DNA from: Kiloniella laminariae
GTDB taxonomy: Bacteria; Pseudomonadota; Alphaproteobacteria; Kiloniellales; Kiloniellaceae
Length of the DNA: 64,000 bases
Assembly (NCBI RefSeq): GCF_027214005.1
Contig: NZ_JAPWGY010000007.1
Span: forward strand, 1-64,000
Direction: 5' to 3'
Numbering within the stretch: the first letter of the stretch is position 1; the number at the start of each line of letters is the position of its first letter. This document shows positions 17,750 through 26,035 of this stretch, in pieces. The notes below the pieces were generated by a model. That model did not search any database. It had not been told where the DNA came from and saw only the letters and a list, made by a program, of their open reading frames with translations. The translations under genes were made by a program, and so were the position numbers.

Positions 17750-18590
17750 TCATTTTTTCGAAGAGTCGGTTTTTGATTGGGCTGAGATCGGGACTATAGG
17801 GTGGTAAGAAGAGGAGCCATGCCCTAGGGATTTCAGCAGTATTTTCACTTTTGTGAGGCTTAAGTTGTCAATGATCACGGCACCTCCTCGTTGCAGGGTT
17901 GGTGCCAACTGGGTTTCGATATAAGTATCAAAGGTCTTTCTGTTCATCGGGCATTTGAGAACCCAAGAGGCGATCAGGCGATTACAACGAAGCACGGTGA
18001 TGAGGGGTTGCGTCTTCCAATGCCCAAAAGGGCTGTTGAATACAAGCGTGTCCCCCGCAGTGACCGCCCCCGTAACCGTATCATCTTGGTGTTGATCGAG
18101 GTCTCATTAATAAAAATCAATCGATGCGGTTTAAGTCGCATGCGCAGCTGTCGTTGTGCAACCCTGATATGTCGCTGTTTATGGGCTTCTGCGCGTTCTT
18201 GTTCCTTGGCCATCAGTGTTTTTTTATAGCTGAAGCCCAGTATGCGTAAAAGCCGGGACAAAGAGGCTGGCCAAGCCCGAATTCTATGGGGTTCCTTCAG
18301 ACAGGCGACCAGCTCAGGCATGGTGATCTCTGGGCGTTCCTCAACAACAGTTGTCAAAAAAAATCATCGTAGGGAGAGCTTACCACTGCCCGAGGGGTTA
18401 CGACAAGGTTGTGAGCCATGAGAGTCCCCCTGACTGCTCAACCGGCTGTAAAGCCTTGATGGCATAACTCTCGCTCACCCCAAATAAGCGGGCCGCGGGA
18501 CGGCGAGAATGCCTCGAGAGCGCATACCCAATAATCCGACTGCGAAGATCCCCCCTGAATAACTCTTGCCAAAAAAGGGAATCCCATAAG
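17750..18590 (-). pseudogene. IS630-family transposase, inactivated by frameshifts and truncation
   Basis: Three or more frames carry consecutive parts of one IS630 transposase. The N-terminal helix-turn-helix (DLRSRIIGYALSRH, ARLFGVSES) lies at about 18560-18430, then SPYDDF shifts at an eight-T run near 18355. The middle part at 17974-18357 contains TTVVEERPEITMPELVACL and FINETSINTKMIRLRGR. The VIIDNLSLTKV part is in the next frame (17750-17995), and LPPYSPDLSPI in yet another. The first catalytic Asp of the FxDET motif is Asn here. The C-terminal part expected after the third acidic motif is missing. The element cannot be autonomous. Terminal inverted repeats could not be fixed. Confidence 0.85.
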
Positions 18591-18774
18591 AGTCTATTTA
18601 AAGGCCCGATGCTCTAGCTTTAGAAATTACTCCTCTGAGTTAATTTAAAAATGGCTATATCCAGAATTTTTATTGCGATAAGCTCTTCATGTTCTGATTC
18701 AAGAAAATTCAAACGCTTTACTTTAGGGGACCTCAGGAGGATATACATTTGAATATTTGCGATGCGCTTGGGTG

Positions 18775-20583
18775 TTAATGCATGAAAAGAGACATCGTTT
18801 CTGTGTTGACGGGGTGAAAGTAGTCATAAACATATTTTTGAGCAGCAGACTTCTCTCGTTCAAAGATTTTTTGAGACCAAGAATCTAGTGTTGTAATAGA
18901 CTCTTTAAGGGGTTTGTGTGAGTCCGTGCAAAGCTTGAAATTTTTCAACTCAACAAGTGGGTCGTAGTTAAATATTCCGCCTTTACTGAAGTGAATTATT
19001 GGTTTTCCATATAGTATAGATTCAAGTGAGACAGTTGTTCCCCAATAAAGAACCGCATCGCAATTTTGTAAATCTTCTTCTACTGAAATATAATTACTTA
19101 TCATAATATTATCAGGAATTTGGTTGGAAAACTGTAAATGGGTAAGAATTTGTTTTAGTGGAAGTACGGGATGACTTCTGATAATAAAATTAACCGTTGG
19201 GTTCTTTGGCGCTTCCTTAAAGAGGTATGTTACTAAGTCTGCCACTTCTATCAGACCTTCTAGGGCGACAAGTATTTTTTTGATTGGCTGTTGTCTGTGC
19301 TTTTTAGGAGGGGATTTAAAGAGGTACTCATATCTCAAAGCGCAAGCCGGGCGAGTTCTTCCGCGGTTCCCGTTGCCATAGCGTTCAAGCATACGCATTG
19401 GGGCTATTCCTGTGGTGAAAATTATATCTGGTGATGGCCTGAGTGTTTGTTCTTCTTTAGTCGTAAACATTCCGAGTGCTGCTGGCGGGACGACTGAATG
19501 TTGATATCCTTTTATGGATAAATTAGCGGTAACACTTCTCAATCCTTTGATGAACATGAACTCCCAAGGGTTTGCTTCACAGGTCATTAATAAGCTCTCT
19601 ATGTTATATCTAGACGCAATTCGTCGACCCGCCACTTCGGCCATAAGTTGGGGTAATTGTATGGTCCAGATTGCATCCTCAAGGGCGACTTGGGCCAATG
19701 GTGCCCAGTTGATTTTGGTTAAAGACGTGTTGGGGCTGGGTAAGAGTTCTTGTTGTAGGTAGAGTTTTCTCGGAAACTTTAGCGGGTTAAAAATTCCCGT
19801 AAAAACAACAGAAAATAAATGTGTTATAGGGTCTAGTATACTTTGAAATATTTCAAAAGGAATAATTTTTCCTCTTTGATTAGGGGAAATGAGGGCATAA
19901 CAATCTAGTCTATCAGAAAAGCCTTGAATAATAGTTATAGAATTTTTATTCATATTTTCAATGTGATATGACAGGGTTCCAAAAAACGGATCATTGTATT
20001 TTTCTTTTTTTTGGAATGCGGATTTATAAGTGAAACTTTTTATTATGTGTACAGGTTTTTTTGAAGGAGTATAGTGACCGTAAAGTAGCTTAGTCATCAA
20101 AATCCACTTAGTAGAGCGTAGGGATTCTTTAAGTAATTTTTGTATTTGCCCTAAGCGTTTTATACTCATGTTTATAGATTTATATTCCGTCGATATGCCC
20201 TTTTCCTTGGCATAAATATATGTGGCTCTCGCTAGTAAAGGGGGGGCGTTTGATGAAATCCTTATACCGAATTGTTGTTTTTCTGCAAAAGATAATATTT
20301 TGGAAATAGTGATCCAGTTATCTGCTTCAGTTATTGTTAGTGCATTAATTCGGTTACGAGAAGCTATATCTGTTGCCCACCATAATGGGTGGGCATGGTT
20401 TATGACAGAAAGAGTCCCTAATAAGTTAATGAAGGCTGTTATTGGGCTTTCTGTATGATGGGTATATGCCTCAAATAAGTCTTGGACATCACTCTCGCGG
20501 ATGCGCGAAGTATTTGAGCTGACGAGAAATAACCAGTCAAAATTGGTTTTGTGATGGGCTTTGGTTTGATTAAGAGAGTTCAT
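18775..20583 (-). CDS. Unknown GT-B-like surface-carbohydrate protein
   Basis: 602 residues with no family I can name. The C-terminal third resembles the donor half of GT-B enzymes of the CDP-glycerol-transferase/capsule-export (KpsS-like) kind: IKKILVALEGLIEVADLV, NFIIRSHPVLPLKQIL, LQNCDAVLYWGTTVSLESIL and GKPIIHFSKGG. The N-terminal third (DWLFLVSSNTSRIRE) is unplaced. No signal peptide or clear transmembrane segment is seen. It follows an acyltransferase gene by 25 bases. The sequence just before the ATG reads TACCTCCTAAA with no Shine-Dalgarno match, so initiation may depend on coupling. It is possibly a glycosyl- or polyol-phosphate transferase. Confidence 0.6.
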   Translation of the reverse strand: MNSLNQTKAHHKTNFDWLFLVSSNTSRIRESDVQDLFEAYTHHTESPITAFINLLGTLSVINHAHPLWWATDIASRNRINALTITEADNWITISKILSFAEKQQFGIRISSNAPPLLARATYIYAKEKGISTEYKSINMSIKRLGQIQKLLKESLRSTKWILMTKLLYGHYTPSKKPVHIIKSFTYKSAFQKKEKYNDPFFGTLSYHIENMNKNSITIIQGFSDRLDCYALISPNQRGKIIPFEIFQSILDPITHLFSVVFTGIFNPLKFPRKLYLQQELLPSPNTSLTKINWAPLAQVALEDAIWTIQLPQLMAEVAGRRIASRYNIESLLMTCEANPWEFMFIKGLRSVTANLSIKGYQHSVVPPAALGMFTTKEEQTLRPSPDIIFTTGIAPMRMLERYGNGNRGRTRPACALRYEYLFKSPPKKHRQQPIKKILVALEGLIEVADLVTYLFKEAPKNPTVNFIIRSHPVLPLKQILTHLQFSNQIPDNIMISNYISVEEDLQNCDAVLYWGTTVSLESILYGKPIIHFSKGGIFNYDPLVELKNFKLCTDSHKPLKESITTLDSWSQKIFEREKSAAQKYVYDYFHPVNTETMSLFMH

Positions 20584-20607
20584 TTTAGGAGGTACTTAAA
20601 TTGAGTC

Positions 20608-21180
20608 TTAACGATATTTCTTAACTACCGCGGGGATGCCCGCGGCTATTGCGAAGGGAGGTATTCTTCCGCGAACAAGAGAACCAGCTGCAATAACGGC
20701 TCCTTCACCTATTTTTGCTCCAGAAAGAATTGTTACATTTGCTCCTATCCAAGTTTCAGTTCCTATTCGTACGTTACCTTTCTTGTGCCCTTGTTCTCTA
20801 ATTTCCCTTCTCCCTTTAATAATGTGGTTTGAGGAGCTGATAAATGTATTCGGGCCGATAAGCGCCCCACTATCAATTATAATCTCCCCAAAGTCAGAAG
20901 ATAATGTGACGTTGTGGTTTAGTGCGCAGTTGTTTCCAATTTTAATGACGCCCTTGGAGGATTCTAAGCAGCAGTTTCGACCAAAAGAAACGTTGTTTCC
21001 TAACGTGATGTTTGGGATACCCGAAATGAAAAAACCAACATTAATTCCCGTATTATCACCAAACTTTAAGCCAGAATATTGGAGTAATTTTTTTCTGATC
21101 CAGAATCCAGATTGGCCTGGTATTGAACGGCTGATGGAATAAATCCAATCTTTTATTTCGGAAATCAATAAGTTACACAT
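20608..21180 (-). CDS. Left-handed beta-helix (hexapeptide) acyltransferase
   Basis: 190 residues of the WbbJ/maltose-acetyltransferase-like class. From residue 35 on there are repeated hexapeptides (GDNTGINVG, IPNITLGNNVSFGRNC, IGNNCALNHNV), then LIGPNTFISSSNHI with a candidate catalytic His, and TWIGANVTILSGAKIGEGAVI ending in AAGIPAVVKKYR. It transfers an acetyl or other acyl group from acyl-CoA to a sugar. The group it sits in (sulfatase-like, APS-kinase-like, GT-B-like genes) points to glycan decoration. Confidence 0.87.
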   Translation of the reverse strand: MCNLLISEIKDWIYSISRSIPGQSGFWIRKKLLQYSGLKFGDNTGINVGFFISGIPNITLGNNVSFGRNCCLESSKGVIKIGNNCALNHNVTLSSDFGEIIIDSGALIGPNTFISSSNHIIKGRREIREQGHKKGNVRIGTETWIGANVTILSGAKIGEGAVIAAGSLVRGRIPPFAIAAGIPAVVKKYR

Positions 21181-21240
21181 AAATTAGGGCCCTTCAAAGT
21201 ATAAGCGTAATTTATAATATTCTTTTTGAGATGTGGGTTA

Positions 21241-22965
21241 TTAACTATGAGAAAAGAAAGTTGGGCTTTCGATGTGTTCTCTTATAGCTGTCTCAAGCTC
21301 AATGTCAGTGGTGTCAAGTGGTTCACTATAATCTGTAGCTCCTGCGCGGAATGTGTTGGAATAAATTTCTGAGCCTGCAATTTTAAGTTTGGCATCGTCA
21401 AATGAAAATTGTTTTATAAGGCAGTGGTTAGTATTTCGGGCAGAAATTTCATAAATTCCATTGTATACACTTTCAGAGATTACACACTTCCTCGGCGTAT
21501 GGTTCGATAGTATATCAATCCCATCGAATGATTCTTCGTTAGAAAAACCCATTAGATTATGTAACGTTGGTCGCAAATCAATATTGGGCGAGCACAGTTC
21601 GGTATAATCTATATTAGGTATGCCAGGCCCTTTAATGAAAAAGTCGATCTTAACTCGATCATCTACCAGCGTGGGCTCTGAAACCATTTTGTGACTTGGT
21701 CTAAACGCTTCCCAAGCACTTCCATGGTCGGCGGTTAGCACTACCAGAGTGTTGTCAGGAATGTTCTTTTCAATAAACGAGAAAAGTGAACCAAGTTCAC
21801 GGTCTAAGTCATGTACACGGAGTTGTTCAAGCTGTTTACTCTGAGAAAAGATATTGGGATGGTTTTTTATTTCAAAAAAATCTAACCCAGTTGATGATCC
21901 TTCTCTGCTTAAATTATAGCTTCGTGATAGTGGCGGAATGTTCCATGGTGGATGGGGGTCTGGCAGTTGTAAATAAGTGAACGTTCTATCATGGCGATGT
22001 GTTGAGAGTTGTCCAATAACATCGGAAATCCATTTACTGGTATCGTAGTTATTTTCAGTTCTACCCTCTAAAGCCCAATTATATACAAAACGATCAAATC
22101 CCCTATTGAATCCGTAGCTTGGTGTGACACGGTTCGCTGCGGAATAACATGTGGTATGAAATCCATTGCTTTGAAATGTTTCTGCCAAAAGGAGATTGTT
22201 TAAAGGTAGTTTATAATTTCTAGTGGGGTGAAATGCATGGTGACGGGATGTTCGTAATCCTGTAAAAAAACTGGTTACAGACGGGAAGGTCCATTCGCTA
22301 GACGAAAAACAATTATTTGCTTTAAAGCCATTTTTAAAAAAATGATTAATGTTTGGCGTTAACTCTACTCCATGTAAAGTAGGGTGAGCTTTGCCTAGTA
22401 TTCGTTTACATCCTCCGTCTAATACTAGAATGAGAATGTGCTTGATCTCTTTAGCCTGAGGGGGGGGGGTACGACCTTTGATATTTACCCATCTCGGCAT
22501 TGTTATATGGATGACCTCATTGCATTGAATAATAATTTTTGTGGCTTTTGGGGGTACTGGGAGGCGTAAATCTAGCCACCTTCCTTTTTGTGATTGCCAG
22601 TGTATCGATTTAAGGTGCGTTTGTTCAACAGTATAATCGCCGATTGTTATTTTCAATACACTGTTTGGCTGCCAATTGTCAGCAGTTACACCAATTTGTA
22701 AATGTGTGGCTCTGTTGCCCAATGGTAATGAGAGAAGGGTTTCACCTGAAGTGGTTAAGCAACTACGTGTATCGTCGCCTCTTGTTATGGTTTGTTGATG
22801 GCCACCCAAGTCTTTGAAATATTGTTTTTCGAAATGAGGGATTTCAAATGATTCATTCGTCCAAAATTTTTGAGTGGAAATGCGTTGACCGGATGGGCTT
22901 ATAAGCCGTTTTATCCCAGGTGGGAGTAGCCAATCTGTTGCAAAATTTTTAAATTTCGATTTCAT
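21241..22965 (-). CDS. Alkaline phosphatase/sulfatase-superfamily hydrolase or transferase with C10 tract
   Basis: 574 residues. Residues 1-180 form an unassigned, beta-rich N-terminal region. The metal-dependent core begins at HILILVLDGGCKR. The nucleophile segment reads SEWTFPSVTSFFTGL, where a Thr (or the Ser) takes the place of the Cys in the sulfatase CxPSR motif; this fits phospho- or phosphoglycerol/phosphoethanolamine transferases better than sulfatases. LVVLTADHGSAWEAF and KGPGI supply the later metal and substrate motifs. There is no signal peptide, which is odd for this family. Codons for TPPPQ near residue 170 are an uninterrupted run of ten Cs (+ strand G10 at 22460-22469), currently in frame. 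Confidence 0.75.
   Translation of the reverse strand: MKSKFKNFATDWLLPPGIKRLISPSGQRISTQKFWTNESFEIPHFEKQYFKDLGGHQQTITRGDDTRSCLTTSGETLLSLPLGNRATHLQIGVTADNWQPNSVLKITIGDYTVEQTHLKSIHWQSQKGRWLDLRLPVPPKATKIIIQCNEVIHITMPRWVNIKGRTPPPQAKEIKHILILVLDGGCKRILGKAHPTLHGVELTPNINHFFKNGFKANNCFSSSEWTFPSVTSFFTGLRTSRHHAFHPTRNYKLPLNNLLLAETFQSNGFHTTCYSAANRVTPSYGFNRGFDRFVYNWALEGRTENNYDTSKWISDVIGQLSTHRHDRTFTYLQLPDPHPPWNIPPLSRSYNLSREGSSTGLDFFEIKNHPNIFSQSKQLEQLRVHDLDRELGSLFSFIEKNIPDNTLVVLTADHGSAWEAFRPSHKMVSEPTLVDDRVKIDFFIKGPGIPNIDYTELCSPNIDLRPTLHNLMGFSNEESFDGIDILSNHTPRKCVISESVYNGIYEISARNTNHCLIKQFSFDDAKLKIAGSEIYSNTFRAGATDYSEPLDTTDIELETAIREHIESPTFFSHS
22460..22469. repeat. Homopolymeric G10/C10 tract inside the sulfatase-superfamily gene
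   Basis: Ten consecutive Gs on the + strand (Cs in the coding strand) about 500 bases into the 21241-22965 gene. The frame is intact with ten residues; a gain or loss of one base would shift it and truncate the catalytic domain. Long G/C runs of this kind are rare by chance in AT-rich DNA and are the classic substrate of slipped-strand mispairing. Confidence 0.9.
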
Positions 22966-23029
22966 TTTTTAGAGAACTTTATAAAGTTGCATTTACTTGT
23001 TCTGGGTGATGTAGGATTGTTCTTCTCCT

Positions 23030-24175
23030 TTAGCTCTTATGGGCAGTTAGTCTAATGATGACAGGATTTTCATCTTTGTACTTTGCCAGTCCGTCACTCT
23101 CAATTGATTGAGTGATTTGTAATCCAGTATTTTTAACTCTTTGTGTTAGCTCATCTAAAACGATGAAGCGACGGTAATGCCCCGCTATTCGTTCTGTAGG
23201 ACTTAATACCTCGCCTTCTCGGGCAAGGGGGTCATTTATTGATCTGCACTCAATAAATACACTTCCATTCTTTGACAGTAATTTAGCCGCAATATCCCAA
23301 AACTCTATTTCTTCAGAAAGGGTCATTGCATGAAGACAGAATCTACTGAAAATTACATCAAACTGAGTGTTTTTATCTTTTGATAACAGGTTTATTGTGC
23401 CAGTAGAAAAATTGATATTCTGCCCTGAATAATTATGAAGACAATAATCAATAGCTGCTTCAGATGCATCCAAAGCAAAAACGTTATGCCCACTATCTGC
23501 AAAAAAAGACGCATCTCGACCATTCCCACAGCCAATTTCAAGGATCTTACTCCTTGAAGTAAGTTGTGAATTTACATGCAGGGCGAATGCCGATGGAGTA
23601 TTAGGAGCATCTTTTTGCGAATAATAACTATTCCAATGCTTTTTCCGTCCTCGGTCTGATGTAATTTGTTCATCTAGGGATAGAAAATGATCTACAATCT
23701 GGGAAGCAGCTAACTCGGGATTAATATCCCCGTGATTTTCTATGGTTAAATCTGGACTCTGTGGAAAATCATAGAGGCTTTCAAAATCAGTGTTATCCGT
23801 ATAAATACCCTTAGTAAGGCCATCTCTACGCCGTCGTTCTTTATCAGGGACATCTAGAAAGACTTCAATTGAATGAGATACATTCTCTTTCAGCCAGATC
23901 CTTACTTCATCATACATTGCTACCGCTGAAATTATAACTATAAAGCCTTGTGCGGCTAGGTGACTTGACAGGTGAAAATATACTTTCGCTAATTCGACTC
24001 TGTCACTTTTATTATACCCCCATTTATTTGCAAGAATTGCGCGCAAATCGTCTCCGTCTAGGAAAATACAGGAATATCCATGCTCTTTGAGCTTATTCTC
24101 AACTTTCCTGCCGATTGTAGTTTTTCCAGAAGCTGAATATCCAGAAACCCAAATAATTCCATTTTCAATTTTCAT
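23030..24175 (-). CDS. APS-kinase-like (CysC-type) kinase fused to a SAM methyltransferase
   Basis: 381 residues with two clear domains. Residues 1-170 match adenylylsulfate kinase: Walker A GYSASGKTTIG, FLDGDDLRAIL, VYFHLSSHLAAQGF, IEVFLDVPDKERRRRDG and TKGIYTDNTDFE. The usual ISPFR region reads SAVAMYDEVR. Residues 180-381 are a class I methyltransferase with KILEIGCGNGRDASFFADS and FDVIFSRFCLHAM. No CysD/CysN sulfate-activation genes are in the window. CysC homologues in capsule clusters can phosphorylate other nucleotides, as in Campylobacter O-methyl phosphoramidate synthesis, so sulfation is not assured. It is probably the first gene of the 18775-24175 group. Confidence 0.85.
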   Translation of the reverse strand: MKIENGIIWVSGYSASGKTTIGRKVENKLKEHGYSCIFLDGDDLRAILANKWGYNKSDRVELAKVYFHLSSHLAAQGFIVIISAVAMYDEVRIWLKENVSHSIEVFLDVPDKERRRRDGLTKGIYTDNTDFESLYDFPQSPDLTIENHGDINPELAASQIVDHFLSLDEQITSDRGRKKHWNSYYSQKDAPNTPSAFALHVNSQLTSRSKILEIGCGNGRDASFFADSGHNVFALDASEAAIDYCLHNYSGQNINFSTGTINLLSKDKNTQFDVIFSRFCLHAMTLSEEIEFWDIAAKLLSKNGSVFIECRSINDPLAREGEVLSPTERIAGHYRRFIVLDELTQRVKNTGLQITQSIESDGLAKYKDENPVIIRLTAHKS

Positions 24176-24792
24176 AGAAAGTAACGTACCTTAATGTGTG
24201 ATGGAGAAGTTGGTGATAAATAGGAAAATATAAATAGCTGTTATTTCACGGTATGTCATAACTCATAAAACAAGAGGTTTAATTTTTGGTAGTACTGGTG
24301 CAACGATATAGTTCCATATTTGGGTGCAGTTAGTGACGCGTGATAGGAGCCTTAAAAAGATATGAAAGCTAGTAATTTACTCTTGGGCTCTTGGAAACAC
24401 AGAAGAGGAAGGATCCTATACTTGTGAAAACCAGATCATATTTTTCGTGAAATCTTCCCACCCTTAAGTAGATAAACACCTTTGCAACAAATTAACAGGC
24501 CCATAACAGCTAGAGGTTAACCGCCGTAAATCTACCATATTAGGGCGATAGCGATACAGCGAATTATCATAACGCCAATTTTGACGCCCTTATGAAACTA
24601 GTAGACGTAACCCATTTTGATCTGGTTCTATTTTTGCGTCTTTCATTTCGCCTAGTGCCAGAAATTATCAATGCCATTGATATGATTTTTCTTGTCCGCA
24701 AAGAGCTTCGGGTTATTTATTCCGGACTGTTTAGTGGTGTTTGTAAGGTCTATCCGGTTTAGGTTTTATACCGCCAGTTTTGTTTGCTCTGC
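24176..24792. other. Gene-poor AT-rich stretch upstream of the kinase/methyltransferase gene
   Basis: About 620 bases with no convincing gene. The only open stretch is a 56-codon rightward frame at 24592-24762 (begins MKLVDVTHFDLVLFLRL), preceded by an in-frame stop at 24541-24543, without a ribosome site and not recognisable. The part nearest 24175 should hold the promoter of the leftward group, but no convincing -35/-10 pair was found. The right edge merges into the decayed IS3 element. Confidence 0.4.
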
Positions 24793-25704
24793 TTACCAAT
24801 ATGCTTCGCCGAGTGTCTGATGTTCAGGTGCTGAATGGGGTCGGAAGTTTATCCAGTTTTTGATCACGCGTCTGGCCCTGAAGCCGTCGGTGAGTTCTTC
24901 CAGATAGGCTGCCTCTTGCAAAGCTTCGACGCAAAATTCGGCATGCATGGTGTTTGATAAGCCAACTCAGAATCATGCGACTGTGCCAGTCAATGATCGC
25001 CACCAGATACAAGAAGCCATGTTTGACCGGTATAAACGTGATATCCTACACCCGGACTTGGTAGAGCTGGTCGATCTCCAGTTTCCTGAATAGATAGGGT
25101 TAAATACGGTGCTGCGGGTGCTGCTGGCTGGTTCTTGGCCGTTAGTAGATCCGCTCTTGCAGTCCCATCAGACGCATCAAGCGCTGGGACGCGGGGTGAT
25201 ATCGACACCCCCTTCGGCGCAAACTGGTCGCGATCTGACGACTGCCGAAGAACAGATATCCGGTGAAGACCTGGTCGCCGGCCTTCATCACCGTCAGCGT
25301 GTCTGCATCAATCCCTACGGGGTTGTAATAAATGGCGGAGCGGCTCAAACGCACGAGTTTGTATTGCCGACGGGTGCTCAAATCCGGATGATCGCGGCAG
25401 ATCATTCCTCTCTTCTTAGCCAGGCTCATTTCTTGTGCCCTTGCGCTAAAAAATCATTCTCGATGGTCAGCCTCTGGATCCTGGCATGTAGCTTCTTTGA
25501 TCTCGGCTTCGCTCAGCCCTACCGGTTTGTTTCCCTATAAAAACAGATTTGTCATCCCGCCTATCGCCTAGCGTTTCCAGGTGCTCACTTGGTTTAGATG
25601 CACCTGATACCTGACTGCGATTTCCTAGATTGTCTTATCGCCACGCAGTGTCTCAAGAGCGCTTTGGCTTCGAATTGATCGCTGAAGTTCCGGCGCCTAG
25701 CCAT
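24793..25704 (-). pseudogene. Decayed IS3-family insertion element (orfA/orfB transposase remnants)
   Basis: The leftward strand holds an IS3 transposase in broken frames. OrfA begins at 25704 (MARRRNFSDQFEAK, then, in other frames, QVSTW). The OrfB start region is at 25142-25429 (ATG, SLAKKRG; YKLVRLSRSAIYY; a GYLFFGSRQIATSLRRRG stretch). The catalytic-core piece LVAIIDWHSRMILSW carries one Asp at about 24970-25010. The C-terminal end has RPHSAPEHQTLGEAYW and a TAA at 24793-24795. Several frameshifts and internal losses make it inactive. Outside orfA the motif GTCCGTTTTTCTAGGACC (about 25747-25764) resembles an IS3-group terminus; a matching left end was not found. Confidence 0.82.
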
Positions 25705-26035
25705 TTCTCTATCCCTTATGTCATCGTGGGATACACCTTAACAGACTGTCCGTTTTTCTAGGACCAGTTCACACTTCGGATGACCTGAAGGACCTTTACG
25801 CTTACACCCAAAGTTACATTTATCGACATCAATTTCGTCGCCAAGGTTTCATTGTCCAATTCAGGGGCAATTAATTCACATAAGCGTTGATAATAATATA
25901 CTAATTTTTTCAATAAAGCCGCACACCTAGTCGTCGTTCTTACTACCAAATAATTGATTCCTCGGTCTAGTTTCGCCTAGCTTAAATGACTTTTTCTCTT
26001 TGGCATTATCTGGTAGAGCCCAATAATGTATACCC
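25705..26035. other. Intergenic stretch between IS3 remnant and the long operon's last gene
   Basis: About 330 bases. The first 60 contain the likely IS3 terminus. The rest has a 63-codon leftward frame (25758-25949, contains LLKKLVYYYQRLCELIAPEL) of uncertain status, without a ribosome site and partly overlapping the putative IS end. No terminator with a T tract was recognised after the gene that ends at 26036, although one would be expected here. Confidence 0.4.

Noticed and set aside
17698-18630. Short inverted repeat GTAATTTC-n-GCTA as possible IS630 ends
   Set aside because: The left copy lies beyond the recognisable transposase in a region read through in another frame, the arms are short and no TA target duplication is seen.
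20625-20631. Second ops-like GCGGTAG core on the leftward strand
   Set aside because: It encodes the Ala-Val of AGIPAVVKKYR, a conserved end of hexapeptide acyltransferases, so coding constraint explains it.
24592-24762. 56-codon rightward frame starting MKLVDVTHFDLV
   Set aside because: No ribosome site, opposite to neighbours, next to a decayed IS and not recognisable.
25758-25949. 63-codon leftward frame
   Set aside because: It overlaps the likely IS3 terminus, has no ribosome site and matches no family I know; kept only as part of the intergenic note.
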